Shown: positions 51,550 to 63,956 of the stretch, piece after piece | Position numbering within the stretch: the first letter of the stretch is position 1 | Layout of the letters: the number at the start of each line of letters is the position of its first letter | Origin: Neelides folsomi | Taxonomy: Eukaryota > Arthropoda > Collembola > Neelipleona > Neelidae | Length of the DNA stretch: 64,000 bases | Assembly: GCA_034687125.1 (NCBI GenBank) | Contig: JAQGBZ010000038.1 | Span: 62,001-126,000 of the forward strand | Direction: 5' to 3' | Position numbers and translations under genes: made by a program | Notes under the pieces: generated by a model | Told to the model about the DNA's origin: nothing | Database searches by the model: none | What the model saw: the letters and a program-made list of their open reading frames with translations, nothing else

Positions 51550-52599
51550 TCGCTCAGCAAAGTTCAGATCAGTACATTGGAGAAAGTGAACTGACTGACA
51601 TTGAGCTGAACTGATGGTCAGTTCATAATGAGACAATGGTTTATCAAACCATTGCATTATATTATAAAGACTTAATGGTCACCTTATCCCAAGTACTCCT
51701 TATCCAAATTGTTCAATTTAAAATATAACAATAAATAAATAAATTTTAAATTTTTTCCTATATATATAATTTTTGAGTAGTCGCCATTTGAACGCTTGGA
51801 AACTCAATTAATCTTTTCATTCTTTTCCACTATTCACTTTCTTTAATTGCATTTTAATAGTTGTTATATTGAGTATTTAAAAAATTATATTAAAAAATAA
51901 TCCCATTATACGATATCCAAATGATTCTGTGGTGGTTATTAGAAATTGTATGCAATACAAATAGCAAAAAATTGTAATAAAAGTAATAATTATCCCAACC
52001 TCATTCAATTATCGTTTAGGGTTTAAATATTTTAGGTTTCTTAAGTTAGTAAGAATAAACTTTGTCTTTTCTTAACAATTTTCATCCATGCAAGGATGGG
52101 TTGTATTTGAATGATTCACCATCAAACTTACTATAATAATCAAACTTACTATACGTCAAAGTTACTACAATAAAAGTTACTAGGTATGCTAAAAGTTGCT
52201 ATATTAATACTTACTATTATTCAAAATTTATTAAAAAACATATTGGAATTTCGGTTAGAATCAGAGTACTTGTGTACTAGTTGTAAGTAAGTATTAAAAA
52301 ACAAACATGTATTACTACCATTAGTACCTTTTTGTGAAATATCAACTTTAATAATTTAACAGCAAGTTTATACTTGTATATAAAATAACTTTATATTTTC
52401 CATCATTAACGCCTTTTATTGCTAGTAATCTATATATTTGAAATTTACCCAAGGTTACCATTTATTAAGGTTTAGTCAAATTTGGATAAAGAGTTCTTGG
52501 TATAAGGCGACCTTATATAATATAGTATTACATAGTGAACTTTTCGCTCAATTGTCATTCAGAGCTTACTGTGAGCTGAGCTGAACTGAATGTGAGCGA
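51550..52599. mobile_element. ~1.05-kb element with long imperfect inverted ends
   Basis: The left end begins TCGCTCAGCAAAGTTCAG and carries TTGAGCTGAACTGATGGTCA, then GGTCACCTTATCCCAAGTAC and TCCTTATCCAAATT. The right end, read as reverse complement from 52599, begins TCGCTCACATTCAGTTCAG and carries AGGTCGCCTTATACCAAGAA and TCTTTATCCAAATTTG in the same order. Arms of about 130-180 bases are imperfect. The centre is AT-rich and non-coding. It is consistent with an old non-autonomous DNA transposon, superfamily unassigned; clear target duplications were not found. Confidence 0.6.
52120..52230. repeat. degenerate short tandem repeats (AAAGTTACTAT-like)
   Basis: Repeated variants of CAAACTTACTATAAT, CAAAGTTACTACAAT and AAAAGTTACTAGGT occur about every 16-20 bases within the 1.05-kb inverted-end element. 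Confidence 0.5.
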
Positions 52600-55163
52600 T
52601 GAATGAAATTTTTTAAGTACATAGCCTTAAGTAGGTAGGTTTGTAGGTACCATATAAGTAATAATAAGTGAATACTCAAAATAATTAATTATGATTTATA
52701 TGTTTGATATTATTACATACAGTAATACATACATCCATCCATTCCTCTCATAAATTCAAAAACTAGAATCACAATTTCCTCTCTCTTATAATGAAATAGT
52801 AGCGCATTTATTAAATAATTGTGTTTCATCTTCATAATTCCGGCATAAGCGTTCAAACATATTATGGAAGTTAAGATCTTATGATCCCATTATAATTTGA
52901 ATAAGGAATGGAACCATTTAGCTTTACAGTATTGTTAAATGTTTTTGACTAACTCTTTTTTACTAAAAGATACTGATTTCCCTTGAATTCAATGGGATAG
53001 GAGTTTGATCGTATAAGGATTTATGAAGGGCCTCGAAGAGTTCGAGAGGGGAAACATTAGGGCTATTGCGGTGTGGCTGTTGGGGTTCTCGAATGGGCGG
53101 CTCCGGGTCCTTTTGTTCCTCTGAGCGAGTGAATGGTGGGGCGCTGAGGCACGCGACTCGGGAGTCTGGACAAGATGCTTCACATCATCATGTCACCGAC
53201 CCAAATTGAGATTTCACGGCTTGTGGCCTGTTTGTAAATACTTGCTGTGCGGCTTTAACTCCGATCCATACTTTCCAGACTTTCCACTTCAATTTCACGA
53301 TCCACTTCACGGCCCTTTCAATTCACGTTCCTTCCCCATTACACGCTCCCCATCTTCTTTTTATGCCCGAGAAGAGAAAGGAGCTGCGGTCTGGACGTGG
53401 AGGAGCAGTCTCCATAAATCCATATTGAATTTTCAGATCACTGCCCTCCATTTTTTGCCAATTTGACTCAGGGTCTCTTTTGGGACTGTTAATTCATTTG
53501 CTAATCGTTTCCCATTGCCCCACGTGTCGTGGTCGTATTTAAAGCACTGAAAGCGTGTCGCTTTGTGTATTGTTCAATAGTTAAGTGTCGATCTTATATT
53601 TATGGAATTTGGTCGAGTGAGAAATGTTTAATGTTCTCATTACCTACATGTAAATAATGAAAGTGACAATCGTAATCTTTTATCACTTTGTTAAAAATAT
53701 TCTCAATGAATTGAAATGCATAAGAATCTCAGTTTTTTTAAAATTATATCGATTTTGTAATATTAGCGCTTGACTAGTAGAAAGGTCATAGAAAATAAAG
53801 AAATTCTTAAGTAGTATGGTATAACATTGGCCTGATTGAACAATTGTAAACAGAATGGAAGTGAGAGAAATGTGAAAGGGTTAATTTATTAATTAAGTCC
53901 TCTCACGGCTCTTTGGAAGCTCGGAATATTGAAATGTCAATCAGAAGAAGCGGCGTGCCGGAGCGATTGAAAAGGAGGTTGAAATGGACTTGTGGATTTA
54001 ATTGAAAAGCAAAGACGAACGTGAATGGAATTAACAGAGTGATATTCATGAGGCTTATTTGCGTGTATGCATATCTCAATTCCAAATATAGAGTCGTGGA
54101 TGAGAGGATTAAAATTTCAATTTCTCTTTAAATCCACTTACTGGCCACCAATGAATATGAATACAAACCATTGAGGTAGAGATTAGCAACTTCCACACTG
54201 GGGTTGAAGACTTGTTGACATTTGCATAATTTGTAAGAGTCGGTGGGCGCCCGGCCGACGGCGAGTTCCCAGGCCGGAGAATCAAGGGGAATTTCGGCCC
54301 ACCCTCAGCATACGCATCATTGACTTTTGATACAATTACACGGTTTGTAACACTCGAGGACAATGTGCGAATGAAGGTGGACAAAGGGGTTGTGACTCAA
54401 CAGCTGAGGATCCCTCCATTCAGCACCCACTTTTCCCAGGCTATTACATAATAGAGCACCCATCCTCACTCAGCCCCTTGCCCCGCCCACACACAAATTA
54501 CAGGGAGACTCCGCCAATTATGAGACTAATTACACTACACTCCCTCGGGCTCAATCCAGGCAATTCACAAACTATGCTTTTTCTTCTGTTTTGGCACGCG
54601 TCTTCTGCTTCGATCAAATTATACTTTTTTGATGCCTATGATTATTGGGTAATTTAAATAGTTGATTTCACCCTTTGAACTTCGTATTTTGGGATTAGAA
54701 ATTAGATAATTTAAAATTGAAACTTGGAAGTTTTGGTATGTTCACATAAATGGGAAAATAAAAGTATTGCCATATTTTTGATGTATTTATTAAAAATAAG
54801 GTAAAATGGTATTAAGAGAAATTAAATAGTACATAGTAAATAGTTATTTTATTCAAGCATCACTATTTGCTATCCATTAATTTAAAAAAGGTATATTGTT
54901 GTATTAAGATAATATTATAATAGTTTATTTATATACTAAAGTTCATATTTGAGCCTTTTAAAAGATGATTCAGAAATGTTTCCCATTTGTCAAAGAATAC
55001 GCCATTGTTGAAATCATCTCACAGTAGGTGGCTTTTGTAGGTTAAAGTCTAGACATTCAATTGATTCAATAGAAAAGAAGATTAGATGTCAGTGTAATGA
55101 CATGATGAGCACATATCTTAAATGTACAATTCTTTTTTAAACAACAAGTGAATTTATAAAGGA
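52600..55163. other. intergenic with GC-balanced islands
   Basis: Two islands (53000-53530 and 53900-54600) are notably less AT-rich than the flanks. Open frames over them (53206-53466 plus, 54109-54384 minus) show no family similarity or splice support. Candidates are regulatory DNA of the Fer2-like gene or untranslated exons. The rest is AT-rich. Confidence 0.45.
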
Positions 55164-56837
55164 TCAACCAAAGAGTTCAAAAGATGTACAGGATGAATTG
55201 GACGATTTGCTGATATCCGTTCGACAATTCCTTTTCAATACCGGAATTCTTGACTTTGATGGGTATTTGAGATCTCTCGTACTGCTGTTGACCTGAATGA
55301 CTTTCTTTGGTTTTACTTCCATTGCCAATTCTTTCTCTTTCTTGTACAGAGTTACAACGTTTTTGTTTTCCCATTGAGCGAAATTAATTTGCTTTCCCAC
55401 GAGGGATTTTCGCCCAGTTTCAGATTTCTTATCGAGATTCAACTTTCCTTGTCTGTTATTTATTACTGAAAGTAAAATAAAAGAATGTAGTTGACATTTA
55501 AAGTGATTTAAACTACCTATAAATAAATACTCTACTATAATGTTATATTAAATTAAAATAAATATATTTTTGACGGTATTTCCACAATTCTGGTTTATAC
55601 ACAAATTATATTAAATGTACTTATAATTTAATGCCATAATCTCATAATATATCCTTGTATTACACAATTATGTAGCAAATAAGTAAATAAATTACTATTA
55701 ATAAGGGCTTGGCTTTTTTCTTTCAAATTAGTCAAGTTGAGAATGCTGGTTTCGCCATATAACAAAGTGGTTATAGCTGCACTTTTCTTTGTTTCCAATT
55801 CAATTTTCCCTTTTATAGAATTGAGAATGTTATGCTTGTCGAGTTTTTGTTTTCTGAAAATTAAAAAGGAGTGTATTTGAGATTCTCTCTAGAAGTCCTA
55901 TTTACAAATTATTGTTGGTTGAATTTTATCTTTATAATTTTATAATGAAATGATAGTATTTTAAAATGTCCCACTCGAAGTAATCAATTAATTGAGCGTT
56001 TCGTGATGTCAAAGTTCGAATTTTTTCTTCCAAAACAGTTCTTGACTCTCTCAATTCATTCACTTTTTCTAATATCCCCGATGAATTTAGCGAATTTAGA
56101 TCTTTTTCTTTGACACTAATTTCAATTCTATTAATCACAATTAAAAAACTCAATGAAGCCAACTGTAATGAAGTACCTATCTTATGTTTAAATAGAAAGT
56201 TATAAGACAAACTGATTTAGACTTTTAATTACTATTATGTTACTATTTAATACATACTCTAGAAAAGTCTAGAATTAATCAAGTTAATCTACTTAGGTAA
56301 ATGATTTCATGTATTTTTGCACTGATTTTATACCTAATTAAATTTTTCTTGTTGCGAAAATCATGTAATTCTTTCTTGCTCTTGTCAATTTTCTTATCCA
56401 GCTCAGCTAATTTCGACTTATTGGCTACTTTGTCCAATTTCCCAGGTCCTTGGTGCAATTTGATCGGGTGCGTGCCATCTGATTTTCTAACGTTTTCCGA
56501 ACATACAGGACATTTCAATCTAAAACACGAAACATATTTGTATTGGATATTTAGAAAAAAATTAAGATTTGAATAGATGGAATGTTTAAAACTGTTACAT
56601 TTTTTTATGATTAGCTTTGTCGAGGAGCTTTTTTATGCAATAGGTATGAAAAAGATGGCCACATTGGGTGATGGTGACGTGATGTTCCTCCAAAACTTGT
56701 CTTGCTCCAAATACCCTTTTTTGATTACAACTCGGAGAATTGTATACGAATGAATCTGCTGATGAATTTGATCTTGTCGTAAATTCCGATTGCGGAAATT
56801 CTTTCAACGCTTTTTGGCACCTCTTACATCTTTCCAT
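55164..56837 (-). CDS. RING-H2-type / coiled-coil protein, 5 exons, ~345 aa, unassigned
   Basis: Exons (minus): 56837-56599, 56519-56334, 56127-55975, 55853-55696, 55465-55164; 346 codons with the stop. The N-terminal RING has CKRC (~4-7), a ~50-residue loop, CGHLFHTYC (~60-68, the C-x-H-x2-H-x2-C of RING-H2) and CPVC (~84-87) completed by exon 2, so zinc-binding positions are intact; this predicts E3 ubiquitin or SUMO ligase activity. Then come a Lys/Glu-rich coiled coil (~105-250, for example KLAELDKKIDKSKKELHDF) and a basic Ser/Asn-rich tail. RING at the extreme N-terminus plus coiled coil resembles TRAIP/nopo and also RNF212/Zip3-type meiotic ligases, but neither is close enough to name. 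The start is the ATG just before ERC; upstream in-frame codons lack another ATG. The exon 3 donor (GA/GTGGGA) is weak but keeps the frame. Head-to-head with RAD50, 1.17 kb apart. Confidence 0.75.
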
Positions 56838-58003
56838 GATCAAATAATATCTGTAACTTAATCCGAACCATTTTGTGCACCCTATTTAAATATTCATACA
56901 GTCACTGTCAACTTATAATATTTATGTATAAAGACAAAAGAATCAAATGATAGGAAATTCTCAATGTATTTTTATGTGAATCCAAACTAAAATTCCGAAC
57001 CAATTTGTTTGTTTGAGCGCTTATAACAACGCGATATAAATTATGATTACAGTAACAGTTTGCCCAATAAACCTAAAGACATTCAATTTTACAAAATATA
57101 AGTATGTATACTTATGTACATATACACATTTTATATAGTTATTGTCACTTCACCACTTATCTGTGACCTGTGTCACTATAAAGATAAACATTGCCATATC
57201 ATCATTATATATGCAAGATTTAAAAACACCTCGTAATTGCACCATTAATATGAATCTCATATTGCAATTGATTGAATGCCATTATCATTTGTGCTCGATG
57301 TTCTAAAATATAAAAATTAAATTGTTATTTAACTTAAATTATATACATTTAAATGTGAAAATAAAGGATATTAAACCACAGCCATAGATTATATTTATTA
57401 CATACTGGCATACTATACATATTATAGTCATTCATAACATTGCATTGTATTTATGAACAACTGGAGAACTGCATAACTGCACGGTAATAACGTCGCTCTT
57501 TTACCACGTAGTGGAAAATTTTTTCTGCACTTGAATGAACTTACAAAAATTGCAAGCCAGCAAGTCTTGTATCTGATTATTGTAACAAGGATCTTGTTGA
57601 ATCTTGATTGAGCGAAGGTTTCGCGCCCATCTGTGTAAAATCCTTTCTTTCTTTCTATTCGTTTCTGAGCACGAGCACGAGTTGACTTTGAATTAATCAA
57701 GGCCGGTGTTTTGTAAAGAGCAAACAGAAAGTTTCTTTCTCCAAAGCAGAATCTCCACCATTTACGTCAAATATTAATTCAGATAACACAATTTAATCGA
57801 GTTTACCATTTATTCTTATCATTTATCGTTCAACTCCACATTAGTTTAGAAATTGCGTTTCACAGACGCAATGTGACACTAGAAGATAGGAGAGTAATTT
57901 TAATCAAATCAAAGTGTCCGAGTTTCTCTTTACTCCTGATATTTTAACCCCTTGATCAAGGGAATTAGTATCAATTTAATTTGTGTTTCTTGAGCAATTC
58001 AAA
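56838..58003. promoter_or_regulatory. divergent region between the RING gene and RAD50
   Basis: 1.17 kb between head-to-head genes that could share regulation. AT-rich. A minus-strand frame at 57428-57700 has no recognisable product. No core promoter motif can be assigned with confidence. Confidence 0.4.
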
Positions 58004-61000
58004 ATGACAACTCTTAAGAAGTTGCAGATTAATGGGTTCAGGGCGTTTGATCCCGACAGCACAACTGGAAATGTGATTGAATTCTTTTGTCCGCTAACTA
58101 TCATTGTTGGCCAAAACGGATGTGGAAAGACAGTAAGCGTTTTAAATTTAGTAATTGTCTTCTGTTCTTTTTTACCATACAATGTTTTAGTTTTACTTGT
58201 TTACTAAAGCTTAAATATTTATTAAATATTTTTGCAGACGATCATCGAAGCATTAAAATACGTCATCACAAATGAGCATCCGCCAGGATCTTCAAAAGGT
58301 AATAAATTATTATGGCTTTATTTATTTTAATTGCTTATTATTAGAAGATGACTTTTTATAATGTGTTAATATTGTTATATAATAATTTAATTTAGGTGCC
58401 ACATTTGTGTATGACCCTAAATTATGCAACAACTTATATCGGGTAAAGATTTCGTTTTATAATTATGTAAAATAAAGTATTACATTTATACAACTTTTAT
58501 TTTAATAAAACATTTCTAGGTTCTTGCGAAAGTTAAACTTGAAGTCATCGATTCAAAGGGCGATTCGATTACTGTTACGCGACGGGTTAGTGCCATTCGT
58601 GACGATAAAAAAGCTAACGTCACAATGAAAACTTTAGACGCAACAATTAATAAGATATCAGCCGATGGAATGCCAGTTCAATTGAACAGTAAATGTGCAG
58701 ATTTAAATGTATAAAACCATAAAGTAACACATGATTTATTAAATTTTGTATAAGCGATCAAGCGAATCTCTAATTTAATGAGAATATAAATGTTCCGTAG
58801 GAATATATTTGTCAAGTTATGGGGGTCACAGAACCCATTATTAACAACGTCATGTTATGCCATCAAGAAGATTCCACTTGGCCATTGGACGAAGGCAAAA
58901 AAGTAAAGGAAAGATTTGACGCAATTTTCAACACGAGTGCTTACAATAAAATTGAGGATCAGTTATACAAGAAAGAAAAGGAGATTGGAGAACGTAAGTT
59001 AAAATAAGCCTTTTTTAAAAAGTGCAACCTAATTGCACATTTTTTAATAATAGGAGCTAAACAAGGAGTCCAACTTCTCGAATATGCCACTCAAAACAAA
59101 AAGATGCTTGAAGAAAAAAGAAGTGAACTCATTGAAACTGGAGCTAAAATTCAATCTGCCAACGACCAAGTGGAGAAATACGAAAAGGAAATGAGAGAAC
59201 TTGACGTAAAGATTAGAAAGCTCACAGAGTTGAATAGAAGCCACACGGATCTGAACGCAAAAGTTGCACAAAAACAAGCTGTCGTGTCAATGCTCGAATC
59301 CCAAATTAAAGAAAGCCTTAAAAATATCAAGAGTATATTTCAAGGGGACGTTGAAACTTTAAAAGTTAGGATTGAAAACTTTGAAGAAGAAATCAAAGGA
59401 CAGAGCAATGAGCTTAAAGAGGTAACTATCTTTAAATGCTGTTAATTATTTATATTGAGTTAATTGTGTACACATTTTGGTATTGTATTTAACTCGTTTA
59501 CATTTTACATTCTCGTTAAAATTAATTCTCATTTTATTTAAGACGGAAAAGTCTTTGAACGAGAAGGAAAATGAAATGTCTCGATTTAATGTATCAAAAT
59601 CAGAATTTCATAAGAAAGAAGGCATTTTTTCACAAAAGAAGAAAGTCCATGATGTCAATTTGGGCGAAATGAAAACTCTCAAAAAAGAAATCATTGAGAA
59701 GTTGAAGAAGCACAGAGAAAATTCTGATCAGTCTCTTGATTCGAGTTTCAGCGATGCGATTAGTGCCCTGCTTGATTCCAATGAAGATGTTGAATCTGAT
59801 GTGGTCGTAAGAGCCATCAATTCTTCAATAAGATCCAAAGATCTCGAATCCGACAAAATGAAAATAAAATTAGAAGCCCAAGAAAATGAGTTTAAAAAGC
59901 TTGTCGATACTGCTCGGTATAAATTATATATTAAGTTTAGAATCATAAATCATAAGACTTTATTTTCTAATAATTCGTAATGAAACATTAGATAATTAAG
60001 GCAGTCTACATTAATATAAGTTAACATAATTATTTTTATTTATATATAGAGAGAAGCTTGCGAACCAAAACACTGAGATTAGTATGAGCGTCAAACGAAT
60101 GATGGAAAATAAAAAGGAGATTAACGAATTTAAGGACAAACTGGCAAACATCGAGACATCAAACGATCTTCTCACGGATCTTGAAAAGAAGGAGAAAAAG
60201 CTAAATGAAAAGATCGAGTCCATTGAGGGTTCAAAGTTGATTGAAAAGAACCAAGAAGCTGTTGAGTCACTCAATATTGAAATAAAAGAACTTGATGGGA
60301 AAATAAAACAGCTCAGCGAGACTGTCGATTTATTGTCAAAAGACAAAAGTAAATTGGACAAGAGAGAAATTTTTCAAAAGCAGAAAGAAGGCAAAGAAAG
60401 GGATATGAGAGAAATGTAACTTTATTTTTCATTTTTCCATATTATTTACATTGAATTTTAGATTAAAAATTAAAAATTATTTTTTATTTGTAGTGTTAAT
60501 TCGTCAAAGGATACTCTCAATGAGCTTCTTGGAACATTTGAAGAAGATGCTTCTTCAATGGACAAGTTGCTAAAGAAGAAAATTGATGAAATTGTACGAT
60601 TTTAAAATTTTAAAATTGCTAATTTATGTCAACCCATAAACACTAACGTTTTGATTCAATATTATAGGGAAAAGACTTCACCCTAAAAGACAAGGAGCTA
60701 AAAGATAAATCAAAACAGAGCTACAAATTGGAAGCAGATTTCAATCAAATTACAAAGGAGTTACAAGATAAAGAAAAAGAACTGGATGGTAAATCATTGC
60801 TAAAATATTCCAATAAATCTGATAATCCACATAATGTACTATTAATTAATTTTAATTTTAACAATTTAATTGATGTTATGCAATATAGCTAAATAGCTAG
60901 TAAAAATTAACTTTCTTCATTTTATTTGATAATTAGAATGGCGAGACAAACAACTCGAAGAACTGGACGACAAACCGTTCGATTCTATTTTTGAAGAAAC

Positions 61001-63956
61001 AATCCAAGAATTGGAAACTACAAACGATAAGAGGCATTTTAACAAAGCTGCTCAGTACCTGTACAAGCAATATATTAAAAGGCTTCAAGAAAAGTAACAC
61101 TGATTTTAATTTTTTATAATTTCTCTTATGGGAAAATTTCAAAAGGTTAAATAATCATTTTGTTTAATATAGACCATGCTGTCCATTGTGCAAGACAGAC
61201 TTTCCTGACCAAAGACGTGCACATTCTCTCAAAACAAGCGTAAGCACAAAAGTATTTAAATAAATTAGCTAAAATATATAATAACTTAGGATTTAAGCAT
61301 TTTAAATTATTTATACACTAATATTTAATTTAGCTTGAAACACAAATTTCCACAATGGAAACTCAAACTCCAAGTCTCAACGAAAAATATGCAAAATTGA
61401 CCACCAAACAGAAAACCCTATATGAGCTCAAACCTGTTGTGGACAAAATGGAAGTTCTTGAGAAAACTACAATTCCTCAGCTTAAAACAAAGAAGAATGA
61501 TTTGAAGAGTAAAGTTGAGACCTTGAAGGAAACCATTGAAGAACTCAATGATCAGTTAAGTGTTCTTGGAACCGACAGAACGTTGGGAAATGGCATTGTT
61601 TCCAAAATTGAGAGATGGGTTTCAATTCAAAATGAAACGAAGAAATTGGCTGATGAGATCAATAAAGTAGATCTGAGCAGAGATCCAAATGCAAAGGGTA
61701 AATAAAATACATAAATTAAAGTCAATTTACCTTTATTTCTTGATCATTTTGGGAGTTGAGTTATTTGGAAAACGCAATTCAAGTGAGGCAAAGGATCTTA
61801 TGGCACTGCACAAATAACATATAGTTTGTTTCAAAATTCAAAATAGATTTATATGAAAATCTCTATAAACCTATTTATAATTTTAAAACAAACTATGTTT
61901 TTTGTGCAGTGCCATAAGAACCTTTGTCTCACTTGAATTGCGTTTTCCAAATATTTAATGAATTTAATTTATAGATTCTCCAATTACCTTGTCCAATGCC
62001 AAGAGTCAATATGATGAGTTACAAAATACGATTTCTCTCAAAAGACAAGAAAAAGAGAATAAGGAGAATGCAAGGGATAAATCACGAAATGAATTGAGTA
62101 CCAGCCAGACAGAAAAGAATTCAATCAGGGCTAAAATCCTTCAAATTACAGCAGATCTTCAGAATCGTGAGAGTTATGAAGAGCAGAAAACGAAGCTTGA
62201 AGTTGACAATAAGGAAATTAGTGAGCGAGTCTCCGAACTCAAACTCAACATTCCATCTATAAAATCTGAAATTGAATCTGCTGAATCCAATAAAAAGAAT
62301 GTGACTGATGAAAAAGAAGCGAAATTGAATTCCATTCGAATTGAGAAAGATTGTTTTGAAAAGCTAAAGCGTAAAATTATCGAATTAAAGCGAGACATTG
62401 AGAATTACCAAGAGAGTGTTAATGAGATGATCGAACACCAAAGGCGATTTGGAGAGCTGAATGTCAAGATTGAAGAGTCTCAAGGCAAGATCAAAGAACT
62501 TTCAAAGAAAAGGGACTTTTATAAAAATGAAATATCATCAGCAAATGTAAAATATTAAAAATTATCTGCAACATATACATAATTTTATCAACATATTTAT
62601 TTGATTAACTGATATTTATATGAAGTTAGGAGTTAAAATATGATATTTTAAATTTTAAAGGTTCTCAAACGTGATCTTCTTGATAACATGGATGTGAAAA
62701 TGAAAGAAGCTGAAATTGCTGTTAAAAAGACTGAGTTTGTTGAGTTGACTAGAGCGTTGACCGCCTCTTCAAATAAACAACTCGTGGATGAACTGAACAA
62801 GGCCGAGCAAGACTACTCGGACATGATGAAGAAAAAAAGTGAAATTATAGGAAGCAGAAAGGAAAATATTTTGAGTAAAGATCGACTTGGGAAGGAATTG
62901 AAGGAAAAATACGCCAATACGGATGAAGATTTCATTGAAAAATTGGCACGAGTAAAAGTTTATCAGAAAGCGAAGATGGATTTGGGACTTTACCGAGCGT
63001 ACCTTCACAAAGCAGTGCTTTCGTTCCATAACAAGCGTATGCAAGCGATCAATCGAGTTCTGAAGGAGCTTTGGAGAAAAGTCTACAAAGGGAATGATAT
63101 TGACTACATTCAAATCAGAACTTCTGAGGAACATGATTCAAGACAAGGGGAAAATGTCATTAACATCTCTTCAAGGAACCAATATAATTACAGGTAAAAT
63201 TTAAATTATTTAATAATTGTGATAGTTTACCAAAATTCTTTTTATTCCTTATTAACTTTTTATTAAATTGATTTTAATTCGATTATAGAGTTGTTATGAT
63301 TCGACGTGATATCGAAATGGACATGAGAAATCGTTGTAGTGCTGGTCAGAAGGTTTTGGCTTCAATCATCATCCGAATTGCCCTTGCAGAAACGTTTAGT
63401 GCAAAATGTGGAATAATCGCACTTGACGAACCAACCACCAATCTTGTAAAATCATAAGCATAATTTTATTTTATTATTAAATCATTTTTATTTAAATATT
63501 CAAGTTTTTACTAAATGTACCTATGTAACTTTTGAAAATATTTAGGATCAGAAAAATATTGATGCTTTAGGAGAAACTTTGGCCTCGTAAGTTTTGTCTT
63601 TAATTCATATTTGTATAAAATTAATTTTAAATATAACCTATTGGGTATTACGATAAATAATTGATAATCAATTAATCTATAGAATCGCATTGAGCATGAG
63701 AAATTCAAAGACTTTCCAATTAATTGTGATTACCCATGATACAAAGTTCATGGAAAAACTGATTCGTGTTGATCCCGTTGAAAACTACTATGAGGTCTCA
63801 CGCGATCCTAGGTATAAAATTCACAAAGATTTTAAATTAGTACATATGCCTTTTACACTGGCACTTATTTTACTTATCAATTATCATTAAAAATATGTTT
63901 TTAATTTTAGGGGCCATTCCAAAATCAAGCAATGTGATAAGAGTCGTTTAGATTAA
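58004..63956 (+). CDS. RAD50: RAD50 double-strand break repair ATPase, 19 exons, ~1337 aa
   Basis: SMC-like ATPase of the MRE11-RAD50-NBS1 complex. Exons: 58004-58132, 58238-58298, 58396-58442, 58520-58708, 58801-58993, 59054-59421, 59543-59916, 60050-60415, 60494-60593, 60668-60788, 60937-61093, 61173-61239, 61334-61697, 61975-62546, 62661-63193, 63289-63445, 63546-63586, 63683-63811, 63911-63956; 1338 codons with the stop (human 1312). Walker A GQNGCGKT (36-43) is cut by intron 1. [20 protein letters not shown] marks the Q-loop side. A long antiparallel coiled coil (~200-1130) is interrupted by the zinc hook CPLC (~704-707) in a 67-base exon. The C-terminal lobe has the ABC signature [10 protein letters not shown], Walker [13 protein letters not shown] and the H-loop LIVITHD. 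All catalytic motifs are intact. Intron 13 carries a foldback element. The gene ends 44 bases before the window edge. Confidence 0.97.
61762..61953. mobile_element. 192-bp foldback element in RAD50 intron 13
   Basis: The left arm at about 61762-61831 (TATTTGGAAAACGCAATTCA...) and the right arm at about 61886-61953 (...TGAATTGCGTTTTCCAAATA) are reverse complements over ~68 bases with a few differences (a one-base G/A change in AAAGGATC versus AAAGGTTC context and a small indel). The 54-base centre is A/T-rich. It occupies most of the 277-base intron and does not overlap the splice sites. Confidence 0.8.
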
